NCBI RefSeq assembly: GCF_003053725.1
Contig: NZ_QAYC01000003.1
Location: forward strand, 310,001 to 374,000
Direction: 5' to 3'
Origin: Rhodovulum kholense
GTDB taxonomy: Bacteria > Pseudomonadota > Alphaproteobacteria > Rhodobacterales > Rhodobacteraceae
Length of the DNA: 64,000 nt
Position 1 is the stretch's first letter. Every line of letters starts with the position of its first letter. Below are positions 44,767-55,262 of the stretch, one piece after another. The position numbers and the translations under genes were made by a program. Under the pieces are notes generated by a model that was not told the DNA's origin, did no database searches, and saw nothing but the letters and a program-made list of their open reading frames with translations.

Positions 44767-47219
44767 AGTTTCGTTTCCTTGTTGCGCTGCTGGCCGTGCT
44801 GGCCACAGCCGTTTTGCCGACCGCACTCCCCACACCGGCGCTGGCCCAGGCCCAGGCCCAGCAGGAGGGCCCCGATTACGCCGAGTGGAACAAGGTCGCC
44901 TCGCGCGCCGAGAAGGTCCTGGCCGAGGGCAAGGCCTCGACGGCCGCTTTCGACACGCTGCGCGGCGAACTGGTCGACTGGCGCACGCGGTTTCTCGATG
45001 CGCAGAACATCAACTCGGCCCGGGTCAAGACCCTGCGCGACCAGATCTCGGCGCTGGGCGATCCGCCCGCCGAGGGCGAGACCGAGCCGCAGGAAATCGC
45101 CAAGCGCCGCGCCGAGCTGACCAAGCAGCTGAACGAGGCGCAGGCCCCGAGCCTGAAGGCGGTCGAGGCCTACAGCCGGGCCGACGGCCTGATCCGCGAG
45201 ATCGACCAGATCATCCGCGAACGGCAGGCCGATCAGCTGCTGCAACTGGGCCCGTCGCCGGTGAACCCGGTCAACTGGGCCGCCGGTCTGACCGCGATCC
45301 GCGGCACCCTTGTCGAGGTCGGCAACGAGCTGTCGTCGAACTGGGAAAATCCCAATGCGCGCGCGACCATGCAAAGCGCGCTGCCGGTGACGCTGCTGTT
45401 TCTGGCCCTGGCCGGCCTCCTGACGGTGCGGGGCCGCCGCTGGATGGAGATGCTGTCGGTGTTTCTGGCCCAGCGCGGCCGGGGCCGGGGGCGGACGCTC
45501 TTTTCCGGCATCGCGTCGCTCGGGCAGATCGTGGTGCCGACGCTGGGGGTCGTGCTGCTGGCGGGGGCGCTGAAATCCTCGGCGATGCTGGGGCTTCGCA
45601 CCGAGCGGGTGGCGCAGATCCTGCCGATCCTCGGCTTCACGATCTTCACCGCGGGCTGGCTGGGCGGCCGCGTCTTCGCCCAGCTGGGCGTCAGCCGCGC
45701 CATCCTGACCCTGCCGCCCGAGCGGCGCGCCGAGGGCCGGTTCAATTCCTGGATCATCGGGCTGATCCTGGCGCTGGCGATGCTGGCCCAGGAAGTGACC
45801 AAGGTCGAGAACTATCCCGCCGAGGCGGTCGCGGTCCTGAGCTTTCCGATCCTGCTGCTGGCCGGGCTGATGCTGTCGCGGATGGGCCAGCTTCTGCTGG
45901 CGCATTCCCGGGCCGACGGCGCCGAAAGCCCCGAAGAGCGGCCCTATCGCAACCGCGTCGCCGCCTTCTTCGGCCGCGCGGCCATCGGGGCCGGGCTGAT
46001 CGGACCGCTCCTGGGGGCGGTGGGCTATGCCGAGGCGGGCGATTTCTTCGTCTATCCCTCGATCCTGACGCTGGCGCTGGTGGGCTTCCTGCTGCTGCTG
46101 CAGCGCTTCGTGACCGATATCTATGCCATCCTGATGGGCCGCGATGTCGAGGACCCCGAGAATGGCGGCGATCTGATCCCGGTGCTGATCGGGATGATGC
46201 TCGTGCTGCTGTCCATGCCGGTGCTGGCCCTGATCTGGGGCGCGCGCATCGCCGACCTGACCGAGCTCTGGGCGCGCTTCACTGCCGGCTACAGCATCGG
46301 CGGCACTCGGATCTCGCCGACGAGCTTCCTGACCTTCGTCGTGGTCTTCGCCCTGGGCTACGCGCTGACCCGGCTGGTGCAGGGCATGCTGCGCTCGACC
46401 GTGCTGCCGAAGACAAAGATCGACCCGGGCGGGCAGACCGCGCTGATCTCGGGCGTGGGCTATGTCGGGATCTTCCTGGCCGGGGTGGTGTCGGTGACGA
46501 CCGCGGGCATCGACCTCAGCTCGCTTGCGATCGTCGCCGGTGCGCTGTCTGTCGGTATCGGCTTCGGGCTTCAGACCATCGTTCAGAACTTCGTCTCGGG
46601 TATCATCCTGCTGATCGAGCGGCCTGTCAGCCAGGGCGACTGGATCGAGGTTGGCGGCGTGATGGGGATCGTCAAGGACATCTCGGTCCGCTCGACCCGG
46701 ATCCAGACCTTCGACCGCACCGACGTGATCGTGCCCAATGCCGATCTGATCGCCGGGCAGGTGACGAACTGGACCCGGCAGAACCTGACCGGGCGGGTGA
46801 TCCTCAAGGTCGGCGTCGCCTATGGCAGCGACACCCGCAAGGTCGAGAAGATCCTCATGGAAATCGGCGAAAGCCATCCGCTGGTGATGGTGAACCCGGC
46901 GCCGCTGGTGGTGTTCCAGGGCTTCGGCGCCGATGCGCTGGAATTCGAGCTTCGGGTCATACTGCGCGACATCAACTACGGGCTTTCTGTGCGAACCGAA
47001 CTGAACCATGAGATTGCCCGCCGCTTTGCGGAGGAAGGCATCGAGATCCCCTTCGCCCAGCGCGACATCTGGCTGAGAAACCCCGAAACCCTGCGCGAAC
47101 GGCCCGCGCCGCAGTCGCCGGGCCCGTTCCTGCCGCGCCAGAGCGCCGAACCCCAGCCCGAGCCGCTCGCCGATCTCGGCGGCGACGCCGACGCCGATGG
47201 AGGAGATGGACCCCGATGA
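44763..47219 (+). CDS. DUF3772 mechanosensitive ion-channel protein (MscS/MscK type)
   Basis: 818-residue large MscS-family protein. A signal peptide (LVALLAVLATAVLPTALPTPALA) precedes a periplasmic coiled region (DUF3772, residues ~120-190). About ten to eleven membrane helices follow, ending in the MscS pore helix and beta domain (GALSVGIGFGLQTIVQNFVSG, RPVSQGDWIEVGGVMGIVKDISVRSTRIQTFDRTDVIVPN). The C-terminal tail is Pro/acidic. It releases solutes under hypo-osmotic stress or membrane tension. ATGA overlaps both with cysK upstream and with the AlaX-like gene downstream. Confidence 0.92.
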   Translation: MKFRFLVALLAVLATAVLPTALPTPALAQAQAQQEGPDYAEWNKVASRAEKVLAEGKASTAAFDTLRGELVDWRTRFLDAQNINSARVKTLRDQISALGDPPAEGETEPQEIAKRRAELTKQLNEAQAPSLKAVEAYSRADGLIREIDQIIRERQADQLLQLGPSPVNPVNWAAGLTAIRGTLVEVGNELSSNWENPNARATMQSALPVTLLFLALAGLLTVRGRRWMEMLSVFLAQRGRGRGRTLFSGIASLGQIVVPTLGVVLLAGALKSSAMLGLRTERVAQILPILGFTIFTAGWLGGRVFAQLGVSRAILTLPPERRAEGRFNSWIIGLILALAMLAQEVTKVENYPAEAVAVLSFPILLLAGLMLSRMGQLLLAHSRADGAESPEERPYRNRVAAFFGRAAIGAGLIGPLLGAVGYAEAGDFFVYPSILTLALVGFLLLLQRFVTDIYAILMGRDVEDPENGGDLIPVLIGMMLVLLSMPVLALIWGARIADLTELWARFTAGYSIGGTRISPTSFLTFVVVFALGYALTRLVQGMLRSTVLPKTKIDPGGQTALISGVGYVGIFLAGVVSVTTAGIDLSSLAIVAGALSVGIGFGLQTIVQNFVSGIILLIERPVSQGDWIEVGGVMGIVKDISVRSTRIQTFDRTDVIVPNADLIAGQVTNWTRQNLTGRVILKVGVAYGSDTRKVEKILMEIGESHPLVMVNPAPLVVFQGFGADALEFELRVILRDINYGLSVRTELNHEIARRFAEEGIEIPFAQRDIWLRNPETLRERPAPQSPGPFLPRQSAEPQPEPLADLGGDADADGGDGPR

Positions 47220-47932
47220 CCGACCCGCTTTACCGCAAGGACCCCTATCTCAGAGAGGCGCCCGCGACGGTCGTGGCCCATGCCGAGGGCGGCGTGGAGC
47301 TGTCGGCGCCGCTGTTCTATCCGCGCGGCGGCGGCCAGCCCGGCGATACCGGGCGGCTGGTCTGGGCGGGCGGCGAGACGATCGTGGCCGACACCGTCAA
47401 GGGCGAGGCAGGAGCGGCGCTGTTGCTGGCCCCCGAGGGCGCGACCCTGCCGCCGGTCGGCACCGAGGTCGTCCAGCACCTCGACTGGGACCGCCGCCAC
47501 GGGCATATGCGCGTCCACACCGCGCTGCATCTGCTGTCGGTGGTCATTCCGCTGCCGGTCTCGGGCGGCGCCATCGGCGCCGACAAGGGGCGGCTCGATT
47601 TCGACATGCCCGAGGCGCCCGAGGACAGGGAGGCGCTCGAGGCGGCGTTGAACGCGCTGATCGCCCGCGACCTGCCGGTCGGCGAGGAGTGGATCACGGA
47701 GGCCGAGCTCGACGCTGATCCGGGGCTCGTGAAGACGATGTCGGTAGCCCCGCCGCGCGGCACGGGTCGTGTCCGCCTTGTCCGCATCGGCACGGCCGAG
47801 GACCGGGTCGACCTGCAGCCCTGCGGCGGCACCCATGTCGCCCGCACCGGCGAGATCGGCCCGGTCCGCCTTGGCAAGATCGAGAAGAAGGGCCGTCAGA
47901 ACCGGCGGGTGACGGTACTTCTGGACGCCTAG
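47216..47932 (+). CDS. Alanyl-tRNA editing protein (AlaX-like)
   Basis: 238-residue stand-alone editing domain that hydrolyses mischarged Ser- or Gly-tRNA(Ala). The zinc site is RHGHMRVHTALHLL (HxxxH) and CGGTHVARTGEIG (Cys-x3-His). The N-terminal barrel LFYPRGGGQPGDTGRL is the AlaX-specific glycine motif. It overlaps the channel gene by ATGA. It is the last gene of the cfa-to-AlaX string and sits 118 bp before tRNA-Ser, a neighbour that may be accidental. Confidence 0.92.
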   Translation: MTDPLYRKDPYLREAPATVVAHAEGGVELSAPLFYPRGGGQPGDTGRLVWAGGETIVADTVKGEAGAALLLAPEGATLPPVGTEVVQHLDWDRRHGHMRVHTALHLLSVVIPLPVSGGAIGADKGRLDFDMPEAPEDREALEAALNALIARDLPVGEEWITEAELDADPGLVKTMSVAPPRGTGRVRLVRIGTAEDRVDLQPCGGTHVARTGEIGPVRLGKIEKKGRQNRRVTVLLDA

Positions 47933-48050
47933 CGTCCTGCCCGGCAGGATCCCGCCCGGTCCCGTGCCGGAGGGTCGCGGGGCAGGGGGGGCGAGAGCAG
48001 CCAAACTCCTCTTGCATCGCGCCCCCGGCCGAGGGTAGACAGCCTGTCAC

Positions 48051-48140
48051 GGAGAGGTGGCCGAGTGGTCGAAGGCGCACGCCTGGAAAGTGTGTAGGCG
48101 GGAAACCGTCTCCAGGGTTCGAATCCCTGTCTCTCCGCCA
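48051..48140 (+). tRNA. tRNA-Ser (anticodon GGA)
   Basis: Class II tRNA with long variable arm. Acceptor GGAGAGG pairs with TCTCTCC (one G-T), the anticodon loop CTGGAAA gives GGA, the variable arm contains AGGCGGGAAACCGTCTC, and the T loop is TTCGAAT. Discriminator G at 48137 and encoded CCA at 48138-48140. It borders the accessory scar to its right. Confidence 0.95.
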
Positions 48141-48311
48141 TATGCTCTTGAAATCACTGAATATTTTCCCGCTCAGGGAAATCTATTGCCGATCTAGTGA
48201 CAGTTTTCGCGCGGTAGATTTGGGGTGCCCACAAGGGTTTCGTGCTTGGATGTTCACTGGTACGTGAAGCCTGCGTCTTTTCACCCCCACAAGGAAGGTT
48301 CTTACCTGTTA
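48141..48311. other. Short spacer between tRNA-Ser and the IS5-family element
   Basis: About 170 bp, less GC-rich than the neighbourhood, with no gene, no recognised repeat and no copy of the tRNA 3' end. It is likely the left remnant of the accessory region into which the IS landed. Confidence 0.4.
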
Positions 48312-49151
48312 GGCTCCAGACCCATTGATTTCAGGCTTTTGGCGTGATTCAGGCTCCGCAAGGAGACCTGATCGATGAGCAATCTTTACTGGCTGACTGA
48401 TGCGCAGATGGAGCGTCTCAAACCGTTTTTTCCCAAGAGGCATGGCAAGCCCCGCGTCGACGATCGTCGCGTTCTCAGCGGCATAATCTTCATCAATCGC
48501 AATGGGTTACGGTGGTGCGACGCACCAAAGGAATACGGCCGGGCAAAGACCCTTTACAACCGTTGGAAGCGCTGGAGCGACAATGGGGTCTTCGCCAGGA
48601 TCATGGTGGGCCTAGCCGCCGAGAGTGCAGAGCAAAAGACGATCATGATCGACGCGACATATCTCAAGGCGCACCGCACGGCATCAAGCCTTGGGGTAAA
48701 AAGGGGGGCGCGGACGCCAGAGCGGGCGCACCAAAGGTGGCATGAACACCAAGTTGCACGCCGTTGCCGATGCGAAAGGGCTGCCGATCAGGTTCTTCAT
48801 GTCGGCCGGTCAGGTGAGCGATTACACCGGCGCGGCGGCGCTGCTGGGCGACCTTCCGAAAGCAGGCTGGCTGCTCGCCGATCGAGGTTATGACGCCGAT
48901 TGGTTCAGAGAAGCGTTGAACGACAAGGGGATAAAGGTTTGCATCCCCGGCCGGAAGTCCCGCAAGAAGGCCGTGAAATACGACAAGCGGCGCTACAAGC
49001 GCCGCAACCGCATCGAGATCATGTTCGGCCGCCTGAAGGATTGGCGGCGCGTCGCAACTCGATATGACCGGTGCCCGGAGACCTTCTTCTCTGCGATCAT
49101 GCTCGCCGCGACCGTCTTGTTCTGGCTGTGAAACTCAATGAGTCTGGACCC
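48312..49151 (+). mobile_element. IS5-family (IS427-type) insertion sequence, complete, 840 bp
   Basis: The left end starts GGCTCCAGACCCATTGATTT at 48312 and the right end (reverse complement of 49129-49151) reads GGGTCCAGACTCATTGAGTT, so imperfect terminal inverted repeats of about 23 bp are clear. Both flanks carry TA (48310-48311 and 49152-49153), the expected target duplication. It encodes a two-frame transposase (48375-49131). It separates the drmA relic from the tRNA-Ser side. Confidence 0.88.
48375..49131 (+). CDS. IS427-type transposase, two frames joined by a probable frameshift
   Basis: DDE transposase of the IS5 family. The first frame (from 48375) starts MSNLYWLTDAQMERLKPFFP and carries MIDATYLKAHRTASSLGVK. 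The second (open from 48700, first ATG 48742) continues GGRGRQSGRTKGGMNTKLHAVADAKG, with ADRGYDADWFREAL and a final KRRNRIEIMFGRLKDWRRVATRYDR. Together they make the ~250-residue protein normal for IS427 members. The frames meet at A5G6 (48698-48708), a slippery run where a +1 (or -2) shift gives the full enzyme. Such splitting is usual in this group, so the element may still be active. Confidence 0.85.
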
Positions 49152-49731
49152 TAGAACGGCCCGGTCGGCGTCATCAAGGCCAGCAGCGGCGCAAGCGTCG
49201 CGTATACCCGCTGGATTTGGCATTCGAGAAACCGCAGTTGCCGAGCTTATCGCCGCAGTGAATCAATGTCCGGCCCGCAATCCTGTCGACCTCTATGTCG
49301 CGCCCGCCTGCACTCTCCGAACCTCACCAAGGACAGATCGTAAGCTGCGCTGGTGATGCAATGCCTGACTTGTTGCGGTCGTTGTTTCGAATGGCCTCGA
49401 CAGCCTTGTGTGACGCCTCGGTAGCGCCCGGCGTGACACGATTGCCGACCCAGAGGCCGAGTATGAATGGTTCCGTGCCCCAGATCTTGTCGTCTGCACG
49501 ACGGCTGACCTCCATCGCGCAGAGCAGCGTCGTGGCCCGCGGGAATTGTTGTAGCGTCAGAAGGCGCAGTGTGTAGCGCATGATGACAGCGAGACCGCGT
49601 GAAGCGTCGAGGCCGCCTAGATCATTTTTCAAGCGGCGCATGGCCATGGCGAAGGCCGCCACACCGAGATAGGCTTCGGTCTTCCTGCTACCCGTCGGGA
49701 ACCAGAGGAGGTCCGCGAACGCCTCGACCGG
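49152..49731 (-). pseudogene. drmA: drmA relic: DISARM-type DEAD/DEAH helicase fragment
   Basis: The minus strand encodes a clear piece of the DISARM helicase DrmA: a Walker A-like FPTGSRKTEAYLG (family GGGKT altered to GSRKT), then GLAVIMRYTLRLLTLQQF and the cysteine-rich start CPW. A TGA at 49326-49324 stands where the second Cys of the CPWCG zinc motif belongs (TGC to TGA), yet homology-like sequence continues (GRDIEVDRIAGRTLIHCGDKLGNCGF) to near 49180. The right edge is cut by the IS at 49152. The N-terminal part is absent and abuts the brxL fragment. It is dead. Family recognition is from memory of motifs, not a database search. Confidence 0.72.
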
Positions 49732-49750
49732 CTTCGTCCGGTCCGGATGA

Positions 49751-49962
49751 GCCGTAGCCTTTGGTGAACATTTCACCGCGGATGACGTCGATCTCGCAGC
49801 CCGGCAGGCAGGCGTGCAGGCGGTCGTTGAAGGCGGAATCGTGGAACTGGCTGGGCAGCGCTTCGAAGAGGTCGCTGTTCTTGCGCATGAACGGAACAGT
49901 GTGGTCGGTGTTGCCGACGAAAGAAACGCTGGCCTCCGCGCCCATTGGGTTGACCCTGCTGG
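49751..49962 (-). pseudogene. brxL: brxL relic: Lon-related BREX protein fragment
   Basis: About 65-70 residues resembling the BrxL AAA+ core: EASVSFVGNTDHTVPFMRKN, LFEALPSQFHDSAFNDRLHACLPGCEIDV and IRGEMFTKGYG. In intact BrxL this stretch is followed by a conserved VDYLAE-type segment and a Lon-like protease domain; here it runs within 20 bp into the drmA relic in a different frame. A deletion has fused two defence genes. The 5' side is cut by the IS3-family tail at about 49963. The intact-family W of PGWE is C here. No function is left. Confidence 0.68.
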
Positions 49963-50135
49963 AACCTGCGCCATGCCCGCGGCCTGATCACGGCGTGGAG
50001 AGACGACTACAACCGTCACCGCCCCCAACACGATCCTCGACGGGCTCACCCCGTGGAGTGATACCAAAGGTCGAAGGAGGACCAAACCCTGAACAGAGTT
50101 CACCCATAAACGCGGACTCCGAGGGGAGCAGGTCA
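49963..50135 (+). mobile_element. IS3-family (IS407-type) insertion-sequence tail, degraded
   Basis: Plus strand encodes the C-terminus of an IS3 OrfB transposase in three frames: LRHARGLITAWRDDYNRHRP, then NTILDGLTP, then YQRSKEDQTLNRVHP ending at TAA 50107-50109. At least two frameshifts break it. The end GGGGAGCAGGTCA (50123-50135) matches the terminal repeat style of IS407-group elements (TGACCTGC at the other end). The 5' part is missing and its edge meets the brxL relic. Confidence 0.72.
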
Positions 50136-50652
50136 CTGGCAATCTCAAGGACGACTGGATTCGGGAGAGCCCGGCGATCGGGGCGTGGACGAAGGAACGG
50201 CGATGCGTTTGGGTGTTCGCGTGCGCGGAGAAATCGTCGTATGGATCGCAGCTTGACTGGGGGACTGTCCTGAAAAGGGGGGCAGTGTCCCGCCTGCGCG
50301 GGGCGAAGGTCGCAGCCCGGCGCCTCAACAGGAACTGACGGCCGTTTGGCCGTCAGCGCACAGGTCGGATGAATAGGTGCGGCTCAATAGCCGCGGTGGC
50401 CACGGTCGGCGAAGCCGCCAACCTGTCTCACGCAATCAAGGCCGTTGTCGTCTTGTGACGGTCCCCCAATTCCCCCCTGAAAATGTCTTGTGAAATATCT
50501 GTCAAAAATCGTCCTCAATATGGACTTATCATAGCCCAAACTTGATCCAGCGCAAAGCGGAACCGGGTTGCCGGAACAAAAACTTTTGTTTCAGAAAATG
50601 ACATCGCCCCGGGTTTTGGCCCGGGGCGATTTGTTTTCAACGGCTTGGCGGA
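50136..50652. other. Right part of the accessory scar, no gene recognised
   Basis: About 515 bp without a supportable gene. It contains G-run strings (GGGGGACTGTCC near 50262, GGTCCCCC near 50460), a hairpin CTGACGGCC-GTTT-GGCCGTCAG at 50335-50356 without a T run, and an A/T-rich 80 bp at 50480-50600 before the acnA terminator. It is probably further mobile-element debris. Confidence 0.45.
50603..50630 (-). terminator. Rho-independent terminator of acnA
   Basis: Perfect eleven-base stem ATCGCCCCGGG/CCCGGGGCGAT with a six-base loop, 22 bp after the acnA stop; on the minus strand GTCATTTT follows. On the plus strand TTGTTTT follows, so it may insulate in both directions. Confidence 0.82.
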
Positions 50653-53403
<2,751 letters not shown>

Positions 53404-53645
53404 GAAAGATCGTTCTCCATCAGGGTGTCGCGCGGTTCACGAAATTACCTGCACGCTCTTGCCCGATCCCCCGGGGGCGATCAAGAGGGTGCGGCAAGAT
53501 TTGTATACCGTTGTGCACAGAAATGTCCAGCCAAACTCCGGTCCTGCGCGGCCGATCCGCACGGCCCCCTCCCGAATCCTTGATTGGCAGGTGTCCGGGC
53601 GCTTGGGTACGAAGATCGGGCGAAGGGGAAATCAAGGCGAGTCTG

Positions 53646-54344
53646 ATGCGCGCAGTCCTTACGGTCCTGTTGGCGGGGTGTGTTTCCTTTGCCGGTCCCG
53701 CCCGGTCGGATCCGAGCCCGGTGGTGGTCGAGCTCTTTACCTCGCAAGGCTGTTCATCCTGCCCGCCCGCCGATGCGCTGATGGCCGAACTGGCCAAGCG
53801 CGACGACGTGATCGCTCTGGCGCTGCATGTGGACTACTGGGACTATATCGGCTGGAAGGATGTCTTCGCCGATCCGGCCTTCACCCGGCGCCAGAAGGCC
53901 TATGCCCATGCCGCGGGCAAGCGGTCGATCTACACGCCGCAGATGGTGGTCGAGGGCGAGGATCACGTGGTCGGCTACCGGCCGATGGACCTGGCCCATC
54001 TGATCGAGGCGCATGCCGTGACCGAAAGCCCGGTCTCGCTCAGCCTGGCCCGGCAGGGCGACACGGTGACGGTGTCGGCGGTCTCGACCGAAGCTTTCGG
54101 CGAAGATGCGGTGCTGCAGATCGTGCGCTACCGGCCCGAGCAGATGGTCGATATCGAGCGCGGCGAGAATGCGGGCAAGTCGCTGCGCTATACCAATATC
54201 GTCGACGCCTGGACGCCGGTGGCGCGCTGGAACGGCGCCGACCCGCTGTCGATGAGCATCGAGGCCGCCGGAGACGAACCGGTCGTGGCCATCCTGCAGC
54301 GCCCCGGACCGGGCGAGATCCTGGCGGCAGCGCGCCTGCGCTGA
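53646..54344 (+). CDS. DUF1223 domain protein, thioredoxin-like, exported
   Basis: 232-residue secreted protein with an N-terminal signal (MRAVLTVLLAGCVSFAGPA; Cys12 could mark a lipoprotein but lacks a good lipobox). The DUF1223 domain starts VVVELFTSQGCSSCPPADAL, a CxxC (C36, C39) in a thioredoxin-like fold, with LHVDYWDYIGWKDVFADP and YTPQMVVEGEDHVVGY (cis-Pro loop) following. It may be a periplasmic thiol oxidoreductase, but the substrate is unknown. Upstream in-frame codons back to 53511 are rejected because they remove the signal peptide. Confidence 0.87.
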   Translation: MRAVLTVLLAGCVSFAGPARSDPSPVVVELFTSQGCSSCPPADALMAELAKRDDVIALALHVDYWDYIGWKDVFADPAFTRRQKAYAHAAGKRSIYTPQMVVEGEDHVVGYRPMDLAHLIEAHAVTESPVSLSLARQGDTVTVSAVSTEAFGEDAVLQIVRYRPEQMVDIERGENAGKSLRYTNIVDAWTPVARWNGADPLSMSIEAAGDEPVVAILQRPGPGEILAAARLR

Positions 54345-54380
54345 GGCTCTCCGGCAGACGCTCCCCCGGGGCGGGCGCGG

Positions 54381-55262
54381 TCAGCGGACCTTCCAGCGGC
54401 GATGAATCCAGAACCATTGCTCGGGGTGGCGGCGGACGCGCGCCTCGAGGCTGTCGTTCAGCGCCTGCATCATCTCGCGCGGGGTCGAGGGCGGCACCGG
54501 GGCCTCGATCTCGATATCGAAGCTCAGCCCGTCGGGGCGGCGCGTGGCGTAGAAGGGGATCAGATCGGCGCCGTAGCGCAGCGCAAGTTCGGCGGCGGAC
54601 AGGGCCGTCAGTGCAGGCTGGCCCATGAAGTGCAGCTCGGCTCCCCGGCGGGCATGCTGGTCGGTCAGCAGCACAAGCATTCCGCCGCTGCGCAGATGCC
54701 GCACGAACCCCGCAGTGCCGCGCCGTCCCTGCGGAAAGACCGGGCCGCCGAAGGCCTCCATCGTGCGGACGTAATGGGCGTTGAAGAACGGGTTCGCCAT
54801 CGGCCGGTAGAGCCCGCCGATCTCGTAGCCGCGCGCGACCAGCGCCGCCCGGGCCGCTTCGTAATTGCCGAAATGGCCGGTGACCAGAATCGCGGGGCGT
54901 CCGGCCGCGCGGGCTGCCTCGAGCGCCGCGAGTCCCGGCCCCTGCGGCTCGGCCTCCGCCATGCGCGCGAGGAAGGCGCGGGTCGAGTAGTTCTCGATCA
55001 GGGTGCGTCCGGCATTGTCGGCCACGGCATCGGCGATGCGACGCCGCTCGTCGGCAGGCATCTGGGGATAGACCAGCGTCAGATTGGCCTCGGCCCGGGC
55101 GCGATAGCCCGCAACGGGCGCGATCAGCCGCCGCGTGACCCACCCGCCGAAGGGCACGCGGCGCTCATAGGGCAGGGCCAGCGCCGTGCCGATCAGCAGC
55201 CGCGCGACGCGGTCCGTCAGCCAGTCGCCAAGCCGCCGTGCGCGCCTGTCCCGCTTGCCCAT
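54381..55262 (-). CDS. Lysophospholipid/lipid A acyltransferase (LpxL/HtrB family)
   Basis: 293-residue inner-membrane acyltransferase. The catalytic HxxxxE is H130-FGNY-E135 in VTGHFGNYEAAR; the family's Arg and acyl-site motifs GLYRPMANPFFN, GGMLVLLTDQHARRG and the terminal EQWFWIHRRWKVR follow. An N-terminal amphipathic/hydrophobic segment (ARLLIGTALALPY) anchors it. It adds a secondary acyl chain in lipid A assembly, or acts on another glycolipid; the exact acceptor is uncertain. ATG after AAAGGAAACCGGTCC; an upstream open frame is Arg/Pro noise. It converges with the DUF1223 gene. Confidence 0.88.
   Translation of the reverse strand: MGKRDRRARRLGDWLTDRVARLLIGTALALPYERRVPFGGWVTRRLIAPVAGYRARAEANLTLVYPQMPADERRRIADAVADNAGRTLIENYSTRAFLARMAEAEPQGPGLAALEAARAAGRPAILVTGHFGNYEAARAALVARGYEIGGLYRPMANPFFNAHYVRTMEAFGGPVFPQGRRGTAGFVRHLRSGGMLVLLTDQHARRGAELHFMGQPALTALSAAELALRYGADLIPFYATRRPDGLSFDIEIEAPVPPSTPREMMQALNDSLEARVRRHPEQWFWIHRRWKVR

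Noticed and set aside
50335-50356. CTGACGGCC-GTTT-GGCCGTCAG as a terminator
   Set aside because: Good stem but no T run and no upstream gene on either strand ends there.
48051-50652. tRNA-Ser as attachment site of an intact integrative element
   Set aside because: No integrase gene and no repeat of the tRNA 3' end were found to the right, so only a scar is claimed.
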